From Hymenobacter canadensis (lineage in GTDB: Bacteria > Bacteroidota > Bacteroidia > Cytophagales > Hymenobacteraceae): a stretch of DNA of 64,000 nt. The notes beneath the pieces are model-generated. The model worked only from the letters and a program-made list of their open reading frames with translations. It did no database searches and was not told where the DNA came from. Below, in pieces: positions 43,400-51,948 of this stretch. Each line of letters opens with the position of its first letter. Within the stretch, counting starts at the first letter, position 1. The translations under genes and the position numbers were made by a program. Location: contig NZ_CP114767.1 in NCBI RefSeq assembly GCF_027359925.1, positions 3,162,001 through 3,226,000 of the forward strand, read 5' to 3'.

Positions 43400-43487
43400 G
43401 TCATGCTGAGCTTGCCGAAGCATCTCTACCGCTCCATTGGATTGCTACAACGGAGCGGTAGAGATGCTTCGGCAAGCTCAGCATGAC
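43400..43487. repeat. Palindromic repeat (main family, GCTTGCCGAAGCATCTC subtype)
   Basis: Arms GTCATGCTGAGCTTGCC and complement pair through GAAGCATCTCTACCGCTCC. It ends 49 bases before the bshC stop codon position. Confidence 0.9.
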
Positions 43488-43536
43488 GTTCTTTAGTGAC
43501 TTCTGTTGCTTTCTAACCAGCTACAACAACTGTTTC

Positions 43537-45129
43537 CTACTCCTCTTCCAGCACCGTAAACTCCAGGGCCAGCGGGTCGAAGGCGGCCAGCAGCTGATTG
43601 ATAAAGCCGGGGTTGTTGATAAGGATGCTGAGCACGTTATCCTCCCGCTCCTGCAGGTGGCCGTTGGGCATCAGCTTGTCCTTGAGGGCCGTAAGCTGAG
43701 TGTAGGCTGTTTCGTGCTTGGCTTCGGCGGCCTTGCTCAGGCGTTTTTCCAGGCCCTGCACAATGCCGGATACTTTCTGCTGCTCGGCCGCCACGGTTTT
43801 CACCAGCGTGGGGTCGAGGCGCTGGGCCAGCTCGGACATTTGCTGAAAGGCGGCAGCCAGCTGCTGCTGCTGCTCTTGGAGGCTCACTTCCTCCTGCCCC
43901 AGCGTGGCGCCCACCTGCTTTTTCAGCTCCGGCAGCGCCCGGAAAATATCCAGCGACGTGAGGCCGAGCTTGCGCAGTTTGCCGGCGTTGGCTTTGCTGA
44001 TGAACTGCGCCGAGTTGCGGGGCAGCAGCACCGGAAACGGCACCTGATTCTGGTCGAACACGCCTTTCAGCTGGAACCAGTAGGCCACCTCGGCCCCGCC
44101 CCCTATGTAGCAGAGGTTGGGCAGCAGCAGCTCCTGGTACAGCGGCCGCAGCACCACGTTGGGGCTGAACTGCTCGGGGTGCTGGCGGGCCAGCTCCAAC
44201 AGCTCGGCCTGGGTGTGGCAGTGGCCGGTGTTGCGCACCGTAATCTGCACGCAGTCCTGGGCCGCGTCATACTCCAGCCGCTCGCGCTTGCCGCCGTCGG
44301 TGAGGAAGAACAGGTTGAGCGGACGTGAGTATACCTGGGGCTTGTAGCCGGCGGCTTCGAGGCGGGCGTTGGCGGCCTGCACGGCGTTGTTAGAGGCCTG
44401 GGCCTGGATTTCCTGCTCCAGCACCGGTACCAGCGCCTGCTTCAGCGCCGGCGCGTCGGCATCCAGACTCACCAATCCATACTCCCCGAACAGGTCGTGC
44501 GTAAGGCGGCGGGTGGCTTCGGCCAGGGTGCCCGACTGCTCATACGCTTCGCGGAACAAAGCCGGCACATCGGCGGGCAGCTGGTCGAGCAGCTCTTCCT
44601 TCAGGCCGCCCAGCGGCAGCCGGCCCACGGGCCCGCCCAGGTCGGCAGCGTTCCACTCGTACTTTTTGCCGAACAGGTTGAGGTGGTTGATTTCGGCGAA
44701 ATCGTGGTCCTCGGTGGCCATCCAGTACACCGGCACGAAATCGTACTGCGGGTACTGGGCTTTCAACTGGCGGGCCAGCTTCACGGCCGTCACAATCTTG
44801 TAGATGAAGTACAGCGGCCCGGTGAGCAGGTTGAGCTGGTGGCCGGTGGTGATGGTGAACGTCGTGTCCTTCGCCAGCAGCTCCAGATTAGCCTGCACCG
44901 ACGGGTGCACCACGGGCAGCGCGGCGTACTGCCGCTGTAGCTCCGCGGTCAGCCGCTGCCGGGCCTCGGGGGTGTACTGGGCCTGCTTTTCGCGGATCTG
45001 CTCCTCGAAGGCAGCCAGAGTAGGGAAGCGGTGATAAAACGGCTGCAACGCTTCCGCCCGGGCCAGATAATCGGTGAGCAAAGAAGAAAACGCGCCGGTT
45101 TCGGCGTACGAAAGAGTCGTGACGGACAT
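43537..45129 (-). CDS. bshC: Bacillithiol biosynthesis cysteine-adding enzyme BshC
   Basis: BshC adds cysteine to GlcN-malate in the last step of bacillithiol synthesis. The 530-residue protein shows TGHQLNLLTGPLYFIYKIVTAV-type signature (read in parts), PVYWMATEDHDFAEINH, NVVLRPLYQELLLPNLCYIGG and AYWFQLKGVF. A coiled-coil insertion (about 405-480, LQEQQQQLAAAFQQMSEL) is typical. The frame opens at 45216, but MSVTTLSYAETG at 45129 is the conserved start. A 7-of-8 -7 box (45169-45176) precedes it. Confidence 0.95.
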   Translation of the reverse strand: MSVTTLSYAETGAFSSLLTDYLARAEALQPFYHRFPTLAAFEEQIREKQAQYTPEARQRLTAELQRQYAALPVVHPSVQANLELLAKDTTFTITTGHQLNLLTGPLYFIYKIVTAVKLARQLKAQYPQYDFVPVYWMATEDHDFAEINHLNLFGKKYEWNAADLGGPVGRLPLGGLKEELLDQLPADVPALFREAYEQSGTLAEATRRLTHDLFGEYGLVSLDADAPALKQALVPVLEQEIQAQASNNAVQAANARLEAAGYKPQVYSRPLNLFFLTDGGKRERLEYDAAQDCVQITVRNTGHCHTQAELLELARQHPEQFSPNVVLRPLYQELLLPNLCYIGGGAEVAYWFQLKGVFDQNQVPFPVLLPRNSAQFISKANAGKLRKLGLTSLDIFRALPELKKQVGATLGQEEVSLQEQQQQLAAAFQQMSELAQRLDPTLVKTVAAEQQKVSGIVQGLEKRLSKAAEAKHETAYTQLTALKDKLMPNGHLQEREDNVLSILINNPGFINQLLAAFDPLALEFTVLEEE

Positions 45130-45207
45130 ACGAGAGAGGATAATCGGGCTATAACCGGCCAGCAGCCACAAAGTAACTGGGTATTTTTTGGGATGGGCTG
45201 AATAAAA

Positions 45208-45347
45208 GAACGTCATTCCGAGCGAAGGCGGAGCCGGAGCCGAGGAATCTCGCGTGCTGATGTTGCGCCAGTAAACCCTTACGACAGGATTACTATTGCC
45301 CGCGAGATTCCTCGGCTCCGGCTCCGCCTTCGCTCGGAATGACGTTC
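45208..45347. repeat. Palindromic repeat (main family, GGAATCTCGC subtype)
   Basis: A 140-bp inverted repeat with arms GAACGTCATTCCGAGCGAAG and complement, almost perfect for 45 bp per arm. It ends 27 bases from the rimO stop. Confidence 0.92.
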
Positions 45348-45374
45348 CTTTTGCCTTTAACAGCTGAAAAAACT

Positions 45375-46688
45375 CTACACCAGCTTGCCGTACAAATCGA
45401 AGTCGGAGGCTTCCGTGATTTCCACCTGGGCGAAGTCGCCGAGGCGCACGTAGGTGTCTTTGGTGGCGGGCACCAGCACTTCGTTGTCCACTTCGGGCGA
45501 GTCGTACTGGGTGCGGCCCACGAAGTAGCCGCTTTCCTTGCGGTCGAAGAGCACCTTGTGGGTCTGGCCCACGCGCTCCTCGTTCAGCTCCATCGAAATG
45601 CCCTGCTGCAGCTCCATAATCTGGTCGGCGCGGTCCTGCTTTACTTCGGCCGGCACGTCGTCTTCCAAGGTATAGGAATGCGTGTTGTCCTCGTGCGAGT
45701 AGGTGAAGATGCCCAGCCGGTCGAAGCGGGTTTCCTCCACGAAGTTGTAGAGGTCCTCAAAATCCTGCTGGGTTTCGCCGGGGTGGCCGGCAATGAGCGT
45801 GGTGCGCAGCGCAATGCCGGGTACGCGCTGCCGGATGGTGTCCACCAACTCCACGGTGCGGCGCTTGCTGATGCCGCGACGCATGGTTTTCAGCATGTTA
45901 TCCGAAATATGCTGCAACGGCATATCCAGGTACTTGCAGATATTGTCCCGCTCGGCCATTACGTCCAGCGCATCCATCGGAAACTGCGAGGGGTAGGCGT
46001 ACTGCAGCCGAATCCAGTCGATGCCGTTCACGTCGGACAGGTTGCGGAGCAGGTCGGCCAGCTTCCGCTCGCCGTAGTGCTGCAGGCCGTAGTAGGTCAG
46101 ATCCTGGGCAATCAGAATCAGCTCCTTGGTGCCCATGGAGGCGAGGCGGTTGGCCTCCTTCACCAAGTCCTCGATGGGGCGGTCCATGTGCTTGCCGCGC
46201 ATGAGCGGGATGGCGCAGAACGAGCAGGGGCGGTTGCAGCCCTCGGCAATCTTGAAGTAGGCGTAGTGCTTGGGCGTGGTCAGCAGCCGCTCGCCCACCA
46301 GCTCGTGCATGTAGTCGGCCTCCAGCGTTTTCATCAGCTGCGGCAGCTCCAGGGTGCCGAAGAAGGCGTCTACCTGCGGGATTTCCACTTCCAGGTCATC
46401 CTTGTAGCGCTGCGAGAGGCAGCCCGTCACGTAGAGTTTGTCCAGGCGGCCGGCTTCCTTCTCGTCGGCGTAGCGCAGGATGGTGTCGATGCTTTCCTGC
46501 TTGGCATTATCAATAAAGCCGCAGGTGTTGATGATGACGATGTTGGCGTCGCTCTTTTCGGCTTCGTGCGTCACCTCAAACTGGTTGGCGCGAAGCTGGC
46601 CCATGAGCACCTCCGAGTCCACGATGTTCTTGGAGCAGCCGAGGGTGATGACGTTGACTTTATTGGCCTGCTGGCTTCTTACTTTCAT
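45375..46688 (-). CDS. rimO: Ribosomal protein uS12 methylthiotransferase RimO
   Basis: RimO is a radical SAM enzyme with two iron-sulfur clusters that methylthiolates an aspartate of ribosomal protein uS12. The 437-residue protein has the N-terminal cluster cysteines (Cys18 in LGCSKN, Cys56 in NTCGF, Cys90 in TGCLSQRY), the radical SAM CNRPCSFCAIP (Cys151, 155, 158) and a C-terminal TRAM domain. The frame opens at 46718; ATG 46688 (MKVRSQQANKVNV) is the preferred start. Confidence 0.96.
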   Translation of the reverse strand: MKVRSQQANKVNVITLGCSKNIVDSEVLMGQLRANQFEVTHEAEKSDANIVIINTCGFIDNAKQESIDTILRYADEKEAGRLDKLYVTGCLSQRYKDDLEVEIPQVDAFFGTLELPQLMKTLEADYMHELVGERLLTTPKHYAYFKIAEGCNRPCSFCAIPLMRGKHMDRPIEDLVKEANRLASMGTKELILIAQDLTYYGLQHYGERKLADLLRNLSDVNGIDWIRLQYAYPSQFPMDALDVMAERDNICKYLDMPLQHISDNMLKTMRRGISKRRTVELVDTIRQRVPGIALRTTLIAGHPGETQQDFEDLYNFVEETRFDRLGIFTYSHEDNTHSYTLEDDVPAEVKQDRADQIMELQQGISMELNEERVGQTHKVLFDRKESGYFVGRTQYDSPEVDNEVLVPATKDTYVRLGDFAQVEITEASDFDLYGKLV

Positions 46689-46772
46689 GCTAGATTGGGT
46701 AGGCGGGCGGCCGGGCAATTTCTTATCAGTGAGAAACTTGCCTGCCTAAAGCCCGCGACGAAAATCGGACCG

Positions 46773-46780
46773 CAAAGGTA
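46773..46780 (-). promoter_or_regulatory. Bacteroidota -7 box TACCTTTG for rimO
   Basis: An exact TAnnTTTG match on the minus strand, 84 bases before the rimO ATG. No -33 TTTG at the ideal spacing. Confidence 0.6.
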
Positions 46781-46851
46781 CGCAGGAGGCAACGCCTTTT
46801 CCTACTGAGGAAGTTTCTTTGTGCGTAGTACGAGATTGTCAGCCAGGCTAA

Positions 46852-46967
46852 AAACGCCTGTCATCCTGAGCGGAGCGAAGGACCTTGTCACGTCAATACG
46901 ACAATCGTTTCAACGGCTCGTGCTGGCGTAATAAGGTCCTTCGCTCCGCTCAGGATGACAGGCGTTT
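46852..46967. repeat. Palindromic repeat (main family, AAGGACCTT subtype)
   Basis: Arms AAACGCCTGTCATCCTGAGC and complement pair through GGAGCGAAGGACCTT. It ends 11 bases before the ftsY stop codon position. Confidence 0.92.
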
Positions 46968-46978
46968 ACTTTCTGTAT

Positions 46979-47956
46979 CTACTTCTTAAACAGCGAATTC
47001 ACGAACGTCGTCCGGTCGAACAGCTGCAAGTCGGTCATCTTCTCTCCCACGCCGATGTAGCGCACGGGCACCTGGAGCTGATCCGAAATGCCGATGACCA
47101 CGCCGCCCTTGGCCGTGCCGTCGAGCTTGGTGATGGCCAGGGCCGATACCTCGGTGGCTTTGGTGAATTCCTTGGCCTGCAGGAAGGCGTTCTGGCCGGT
47201 GCTGCCATCGAGCACCAGCAGCACCTCGTGGGGCGCGTCGGGAATCACCTTCTGCATCACGCGCTTGATTTTGCTCAGCTCGTTCATCAGGTTCACCTTG
47301 TTGTGCAGGCGGCCGGCCGTGTCGATAATCACCACGTCGGCGCCCATTTCCACGCCTTTCTGCACCGCATCGTAGGCCACGGAGGCCGGATCGGTGTTCA
47401 TGCCGTGCGAAATGACGGGCACGCCCACCCGCTGTCCCCAGATGATGAGCTGATCGACGGCCGCAGCGCGGAATGTATCGGCGGCACCGAGCACCACCTT
47501 CTTACCAGCCGAATGGAAACGATGCGCCAGCTTACCGATGGTCGTGGTTTTGCCCACCCCATTCACGCCCACCACCATAATCACGAAGGGCGAGCCGGGG
47601 CTGTCGGGCCGGTCGAGGATGGCGCGGGAGCCGGTGGCGCCGCTGTTGGCGTCAAGCAGCTCCACGATTTCCTCGCGCAGGATGCGGTCCAGCTCCGAGG
47701 TGCTCACGTACTTGTCACGGGCCACGCGCTTCTCGATGCGGTCAATGACCTTCACCGTCGTGTCGATGCCCACGTCGGCGTGCACGAGCAGGGTTTCCAG
47801 GTCGTCGAGCACCGCCTCGTCCACGGTGTTGCGGCCGGCTACGGCTTTGCTGAGCTGATCGAAGAAGCTGGTTTTGGTTTTCTCCAACCCTTTGTCCAGC
47901 GACTCCTGCTGCTCTTTGCTTTCCTTATCCTTCTTGAAAAAATCGAAGAGACCCAT
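46979..47956 (-). CDS. ftsY: Signal recognition particle receptor FtsY
   Basis: FtsY is the membrane-associated SRP GTPase that docks ribosome-nascent chains to the translocon. The 325-residue NG-domain protein has the N helices (about 25-110), P-loop VGVNGVGKTTTIGKLA (about 129-143), DTFRAAA (160-166), DTAGRLHNK and TKLDGTAKGG. It lacks the long acidic A domain of E. coli FtsY and keeps only MGLFDFFKKDKE at the N-terminus. The ATG at 47956 is preferred to upstream in-frame starts. Confidence 0.96.
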   Translation of the reverse strand: MGLFDFFKKDKESKEQQESLDKGLEKTKTSFFDQLSKAVAGRNTVDEAVLDDLETLLVHADVGIDTTVKVIDRIEKRVARDKYVSTSELDRILREEIVELLDANSGATGSRAILDRPDSPGSPFVIMVVGVNGVGKTTTIGKLAHRFHSAGKKVVLGAADTFRAAAVDQLIIWGQRVGVPVISHGMNTDPASVAYDAVQKGVEMGADVVIIDTAGRLHNKVNLMNELSKIKRVMQKVIPDAPHEVLLVLDGSTGQNAFLQAKEFTKATEVSALAITKLDGTAKGGVVIGISDQLQVPVRYIGVGEKMTDLQLFDRTTFVNSLFKK

Positions 47957-48091
47957 GTAGTGGTGCTTAGTGCGTAGTTGTTGGTGCTTAGTGGCGCCAC
48001 GCTGAAACAGCTGCAAGTACACGCTTTCTAGGCGTTTTAGTACCAAGGGCCAACAACCAAGCTCCCGGCACCATCAAAAACCCCAACACGC

Positions 48092-48118
48092 AAAAAAGTC
48101 CCACGCTGGCGGGACTTC
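48092..48118 (-). terminator. Rho-independent terminator after the DUF4295 gene
   Basis: Read on the minus strand: stem AGTCCCGC / GTGGGACT with a short loop, then TTTTTT. It separates rpmG-DUF4295 from ftsY. Confidence 0.8.
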
Positions 48119-48153
48119 TTCACTTCGAATCAGGAGGCCACAAGGGCGCTAGA

Positions 48154-48315
48154 TTACTTAACGCCGGTGGCGAGGTAATCCTGCACTTTGTCAACGGGCA
48201 CCATTTCCTCGCGGAAGGTATAGGCACCGGTTTTCTCCGATTTCACGGCGCGAATGACTTTAGCCCAGTCCTTGCCGCCTGGAGTTTTCAGGGTTGCTAC
48301 TACTTTCTTAGCCAT
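48154..48315 (-). CDS. DUF4295 family protein, probable Bacteroidota ribosomal protein
   Basis: The 53-residue basic protein (MAKKVVATLKTPGGKDWAK, VIRAVKSEKTGAYTFREEM, VPVDKVQDYLATGVK) matches DUF4295, which in Bacteroidota sits directly after rpmG. I recall a Flavobacterium ribosome structure that found a phylum-specific large-subunit protein, named bL38, of this kind; I could not check this. It begins seven bases after the rpmG stop and shares its promoter. Confidence 0.92.
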   Translation of the reverse strand: MAKKVVATLKTPGGKDWAKVIRAVKSEKTGAYTFREEMVPVDKVQDYLATGVK

Positions 48316-48322
48316 TGCTCAA

Positions 48323-48505
48323 TTACTTGATTTCCTTGTGAACGGTCATCTTCTTGAGCACGTTGTTGAACTTCTTCAACTCAATGCGCTCAGGAGTGTT
48401 CTTGCGGTTCTTGGTGGTGATGTAGCGCGAGGTGCCCGGCTGCCCCGAGTTTTTATGCTCAGTGCATTCAAGGATCACCTGCACCCGATTGCCTTTCTTA
48501 GCCAT
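48323..48505 (-). CDS. rpmG: Large ribosomal subunit protein bL33
   Basis: The 60-residue protein has the bL33 sequence pattern [38 protein letters not shown] and [15 protein letters not shown]. It has a single cysteine and so is the zinc-free form (zinc forms have two CxxC pairs). It heads a two-gene unit with DUF4295, driven by a promoter with both Bacteroidota boxes. Confidence 0.97.
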   Translation of the reverse strand: MAKKGNRVQVILECTEHKNSGQPGTSRYITTKNRKNTPERIELKKFNNVLKKMTVHKEIK

Positions 48506-48534
48506 CTCGACGGGGGTTTTGGGATTAAGGACTG

Positions 48535-48565
48535 CAAAGGTACGAGGGTTTTCGGAATAGGCAAA
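48535..48565 (-). promoter_or_regulatory. Complete Bacteroidota promoter for rpmG-DUF4295
   Basis: On the minus strand: TTTG (48562-48565), a 19-base spacer, then TACCTTTG (48535-48542). Both boxes match the phylum consensus TTTG-N19-TAnnTTTG exactly. The leader to the ATG is about 25 bases. Confidence 0.85.
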
Positions 48566-48670
48566 CAGTCAATCGAATAATCCCCGCTCAAATGTAGGTT
48601 TGCCTGCTGTCAGGGCGCCGAAACGCCCTAAATAAGTCTGGAGCCTCCGCTGGCGCTTTACGAAAAACAG

Positions 48671-48712
48671 GAAAAATCCGCTGCAAACCGGCAGGCCAGC
48701 CGGCCGATTTGC
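48671..48712 (-). terminator. Probable terminator after the aminopeptidase P gene
   Basis: Minus strand: a 14-bp stem (GCAAATCGGCCGGC with GCCTGCCGGTTTGC, two mismatches) and then GGATTTTTCC. The T-run is short and slightly displaced. Confidence 0.5.
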
Positions 48713-48722
48713 GCGGGTTTTG

Positions 48723-50369
48723 CTACTTCAGGGCCGGCAGCCGCAGGGCGTCTAGGGCGCTGGGGCGGGCCATCATGGCTTCCACCTCAGCTACAGTCCG
48801 CGGCGCCTCTTTCGACAGGTTTTCAGGGCCGGCGGTGGTGATGAGGATGTCATCTTCGATCCGCACGCCGATGTTCCACCACTTTTTGTCGCAGGGGCTG
48901 CCCTCCGGAATGTAGATGCCGGGTTCCACGGTGATGACGTTGCCGGCCTGCAGCGGGCCGTAGGCGCCCCGGTCGTGCACATCGAGGCCGAGGTAGTGGC
49001 TGGTGCCGTGCGGGAAGTAGCGGCGCATTTCCTCGGGGGCGGCAATGATGCCCAGCTTCTGCAGTCCGGCGGCTACCACCTGCTGGGCGGCTTTACCCGG
49101 CGCCCGGAACTCGTTGCCGGCCCGGCACTCCCGGATGCCGGCTTCCTGCGCCGCCAGCACCAGCTCGTAGATCTGGCGCTGGGCCGGGCTGAACTTGCCC
49201 GAGGGCGGCACGGTGCGCGTCACGTCGGCGGTGTAGCCGTGGTATTCGGCGCCGCAGTCCATCAGAATCAGGTCGTTGCCGAGGCGGGGCTTGTCGTTGG
49301 TTTCGTAGTGCAGGATGCAGGCGTTGTTGCCGCCGCCCACGATGCTGGGGTAGCCCTCAAATTCGGCCCCGTATTTCTTGTAGATGTACTCGTGCAGACC
49401 CTGCACTTCCATCTCGCCCATGTCGGGCCGTAGGGCCTTCATCACCTCCTGCTGCCCTACGGCACTGATGCGGACGGCGCGGCGCAGCAAGGCCAGCTCC
49501 TCGGGCGTTTTCACGGCTCGCAGGGCGTCCAGGGCATCGTTGAGGGAGGTGTTTTCGTGACGGCTGGGTGGGCGGGTGGTGAGGGCCTGCAGGCGGGTGG
49601 CGTCGGTGGTGGCCTGCAGGTAGCCCAGCACATAAGGGTCGGTGGCCAGCGCCGGCTGGGCCTTCATCTGGTTTTCCAGGTAGGGGCGCAGAGCCGTGGC
49701 ATTCACCACGCCTTCGCGCTGCATGGTCAGGTACACGGCTTCGCGGCGGGCGTCGTAGTCGGCAGGCACGGCGGCCTGGCGGCGGAAGGCGGCTACCAGG
49801 TCGAACAGGTCGGCGGGGTCCTGGGTGTCATCGCGCACGTCGGTGGGCAGGTCCAAGAAGTGGATGCGCGCGAAGCCGGCCCAGCGGATGTCGGCCGTGG
49901 CAAACGTGGTGTTGTCGGCCACGTACTGCAGCTTCAACTGTTGCTTAGCGCCCTCGGTGCCCAGGCGGCGGCCAGTCCAGAGTTCGGCTTTGGGGTCGCG
50001 GGGCTGCACGAACAGCGCCTCCGTGACGCCCGCCTGCCCGCCCAGCGTCTGGGGCTCCTTGAACAGCACCAGCACCGCATCGGGCTCGTCGTAGCCGGTG
50101 AGGTAGTAGAGGTCGGGGTGCGGGTGGTAGAGGTAGTTGACGTCGTTGGCGCGGTTGCGCACGGGGTTGGCGAACAGCACGGCCACCGAGCCCGCCGGCA
50201 ACGCCTGCCGCAGCAGCTCGCGCCGCCCTTTGTGGAACGCCGGGTCCAGAAAGTCGGTGGGGCGGCCGGGGCCGGCGGCCCGCTGGGCGTGGGCGGCGGG
50301 CAGCAAGGGGCTCAGCAGCAGAAAAGCCCACAGACAGCGGGCGGCGGAAGTCAGACGGAATGAGGGCAC
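48723..50369 (-). CDS. Aminopeptidase P family protein (Xaa-Pro), exported
   Basis: The 548-residue M24B metallopeptidase has a signal peptide (LWAFLLLSPLLPAAHA), an N-terminal creatinase-like domain (about 35-245, FANPVRNRANDVNYLYHPHPD, YYLTGYDEPDAVLVL) and a pita-bread catalytic domain. Metal ligands are visible in LILMDCGAEYHGYTADVTRT (two Asp), PHGTSHYLGLDVHD (His), TVEPGIYIP (Glu) and GVRIEDDILIT (Glu). It removes N-terminal residues before proline. The signal peptide points to the periplasm, unlike cytoplasmic PepP. The start is GTG 50369; the open frame beyond it overlaps rpmB and is rejected. Confidence 0.92.
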   Translation of the reverse strand: MPSFRLTSAARCLWAFLLLSPLLPAAHAQRAAGPGRPTDFLDPAFHKGRRELLRQALPAGSVAVLFANPVRNRANDVNYLYHPHPDLYYLTGYDEPDAVLVLFKEPQTLGGQAGVTEALFVQPRDPKAELWTGRRLGTEGAKQQLKLQYVADNTTFATADIRWAGFARIHFLDLPTDVRDDTQDPADLFDLVAAFRRQAAVPADYDARREAVYLTMQREGVVNATALRPYLENQMKAQPALATDPYVLGYLQATTDATRLQALTTRPPSRHENTSLNDALDALRAVKTPEELALLRRAVRISAVGQQEVMKALRPDMGEMEVQGLHEYIYKKYGAEFEGYPSIVGGGNNACILHYETNDKPRLGNDLILMDCGAEYHGYTADVTRTVPPSGKFSPAQRQIYELVLAAQEAGIRECRAGNEFRAPGKAAQQVVAAGLQKLGIIAAPEEMRRYFPHGTSHYLGLDVHDRGAYGPLQAGNVITVEPGIYIPEGSPCDKKWWNIGVRIEDDILITTAGPENLSKEAPRTVAEVEAMMARPSALDALRLPALK

Positions 50370-50394
50370 GGCGACGAAGCTAGCAGGCAGATAC

Positions 50395-50447
50395 AACAAA
50401 GACGCGTACCCGCCCCAAAAATTGCTTTCGGGGCGGGTACGCGTCTG
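50395..50447 (-). terminator. Strong terminator after rpmB
   Basis: A perfect 16-bp stem (GACGCGTACCCGCCCC at 50401-50416, complement at 50430-50445) with a 13-base loop. On the minus strand it is followed by TTTGTTGT. It isolates rpmB from the aminopeptidase gene. Confidence 0.82.
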
Positions 50448-50482
50448 AATACAATTCGCTCCGAGGAACGGCCGGGGGCAGA

Positions 50483-50722
50483 CTAGTAAACGATGAAGCC
50501 TTGCTCCTTCGCCTTCTTCAGGACCGACATGATGCCGTTCTTGTTGATGGTGCGGATGGTGCTGGTGGCTACTTTCAGCGTTACCCAAGCATCCTCTTCG
50601 GGGATGTAGAAGCGCTTCTTCTGCAGGTTCGGGTAGAACTTACGCTTGGTCTTGTTGTTGGCGTGCGACACGTTGTTACCTACGCGGGTACGCTTGCCGG
50701 TCAAATCACAAACTCGGGCCAT
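50483..50722 (-). CDS. rpmB: Large ribosomal subunit protein bL28
   Basis: The 79-residue protein matches bL28: [40 protein letters not shown] and [20 protein letters not shown]. In many Bacteroidota rpmB is followed directly by rpmG and DUF4295; here an aminopeptidase gene lies between them, each with its own promoter and terminator. Confidence 0.97.
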   Translation of the reverse strand: MARVCDLTGKRTRVGNNVSHANNKTKRKFYPNLQKKRFYIPEEDAWVTLKVATSTIRTINKNGIMSVLKKAKEQGFIVY

Positions 50723-50765
50723 GATATCAGGAACTTAGTGGTTTCAAAGCGGAAAAACGGGGCCG

Positions 50766-50796
50766 CAAATATCGGTATAAGTTTGATAGAAGCAAA
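50766..50796 (-). promoter_or_regulatory. Bacteroidota promoter for rpmB
   Basis: Minus strand: TTTG (50793-50796), 19-base spacer, GATATTTG (50766-50773), one mismatch from TAnnTTTG. Leader of about 38 bases to the ATG at 50722. Confidence 0.75.
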
Positions 50797-50854
50797 ACCA
50801 CTGACTGAAAAATAGCGGGTTAGCTTTTTCGGGGAAAGGGGAAAGGGGACACGT

Positions 50855-51103
50855 AACAGGTGACAGGTGAGTTGTAAAAGCGTTGTCTCCGGGCGCCAAA
50901 CAGGCCTTTTCGCTGTTTTGCCCTGCCTGCACGTCCTTGCTGCCGGGGCCTGACATCTGGTTCCACCTTTCTGCTTCCGCTACCCGCAAGCCCTGTTCAG
51001 CCCGGATAAGCTATTGCGCGTCAGCGAAAACCTGTACCCCTTCCCATACTGACCTGTCACTCGTCACCTTATCACCTGTCACTTCTCACCTCATTACCTG
51101 TCA
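50855..51103. repeat. Dispersed GTGACAGGTGA / TCACCTGTCAC units
   Basis: The 371-base gap 50723-51093 holds the rpmB promoter at one end and this array. GTGACAGGTGA (50860-50870) is a perfect complement of TCACCTGTCAC (51072-51082), and further ACCTGTCAC, TCGTCACC and TCTCACC units lie from 51052 to 51103. GGGGAAAGGGGAAAGGGG purine units precede the left arm. The right units run into the last codons of the DUF5522 gene. The 180 bases between arms show no gene. Confidence 0.65.
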
Positions 51104-51267
51104 CGCTTGCCCTTTTTGGCGGGCCAGGGGCAGTGGCGGCAGCCGTTGCCGCAGCAGCTGCCGCGGCGCAGGTGGTACTGCTCCGTGAAGACCATATAGC
51201 CTTCCGGAGTGAGGTAAAAATCGCCGGGCTGCAGGGGTTGCGGGGTGGAATCGGGCACGGTGGGCAC
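51094..51267 (-). CDS. DUF5522 family small Cys-rich protein
   Basis: The product of about 57 residues carries the DUF5522 core DFYLTPEGYMVFTEQYHLRR followed by GSCCGNGCRHCPW: four cysteines and a histidine that probably bind a metal. Function unknown; widespread in Bacteroidota. There is no ATG; GTG 51267 gives MPTVPDSTPQP, and GTG at 51258 or 51315 are alternatives. The last residues (KGKRDR) are encoded by a dispersed repeat, suggesting the natural end has been altered. Confidence 0.8.
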   Translation of the reverse strand: MPTVPDSTPQPLQPGDFYLTPEGYMVFTEQYHLRRGSCCGNGCRHCPWPAKKGKRDR

Positions 51268-51381
51268 AAATGGGCCCGCAAGATACGTTGGGCCTGGAAG
51301 AAGCCCACAGCTCACCTATTTTATAGTATCTTTCTCTTAATCAATTAAAATATAAGACCTTTCACCAGACATTGTTTCCCC

Positions 51382-51849
51382 ATGCGGTATTGGTTTCTGC
51401 TTTTGACGATGCTGGCAACCGGGCCGGCAACCCGGGCCCAACAGCCCGAAATGCCGGTGGCGGCCACCCGGCTGGCCTTGCAGCTGACCACTGCCGAAAC
51501 CCTACCCGCGGCCCCGCTGAAGGAGGCGCGCCGCACCCTGGCGCAGGCCCGGCAGCGATTCAACCGCGGCCTGCCCACCGGCGACAAATTGTTCGTAACG
51601 GCGACGCTGCTGGACGATGCCGCCAACCGGGTGCCGCAGCTGGTGCAGGTGCAAAGCTGGCAGGATGGCCGGGTGTCTGGCCGCCTGGTAAGCACCGGCC
51701 GGCCCGAAGGCAACAACCGCGAGGAATTCGACGAGGCCGACATCGTGGACTGGATGATCCTGCACCCCGACGACTCCGAGGAGGGCAACTACGTGGGCAA
51801 GTTCCTAGACCTGGAAGACCGGCTGGGCAGCCTCTCGGGCCCGCGTTAG
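51382..51849 (+). CDS. Exported DUF2314-like protein
   Basis: The 155-residue product has a signal peptide (WFLLLTMLATGPATRAQ) and a C-terminal region like DUF2314: LPTGDKLFVTATLLDDA, VSGRLVSTGRPEG, EADIVDWMILHPDD and GNYVGKFLDLED. In DUF2314 the pattern of a regulator-like strand domain ending in an I-DWM motif is typical. Function is unknown. A 7-of-8 -7 box (TATCTTTC, 51327-51334) lies 48 bases upstream. Confidence 0.78.
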   Translation: MRYWFLLLTMLATGPATRAQQPEMPVAATRLALQLTTAETLPAAPLKEARRTLAQARQRFNRGLPTGDKLFVTATLLDDAANRVPQLVQVQSWQDGRVSGRLVSTGRPEGNNREEFDEADIVDWMILHPDDSEEGNYVGKFLDLEDRLGSLSGPR

Positions 51850-51948
51850 GCCAAGCAGCCAAAACGGGGGTTTTTCCGTAATTTTCGGCGGTGGGCAGCG
51901 TAGGCAGCTCACCGCTTTTTGCTGTCCTGCCCCCAAACTCCGGCCCAT

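Noticed and set aside
50370..50588. N-terminal extension of the aminopeptidase P frame into rpmB
   Set aside because: It would overlap rpmB and its terminator, and the signal peptide starts at GTG 50369.
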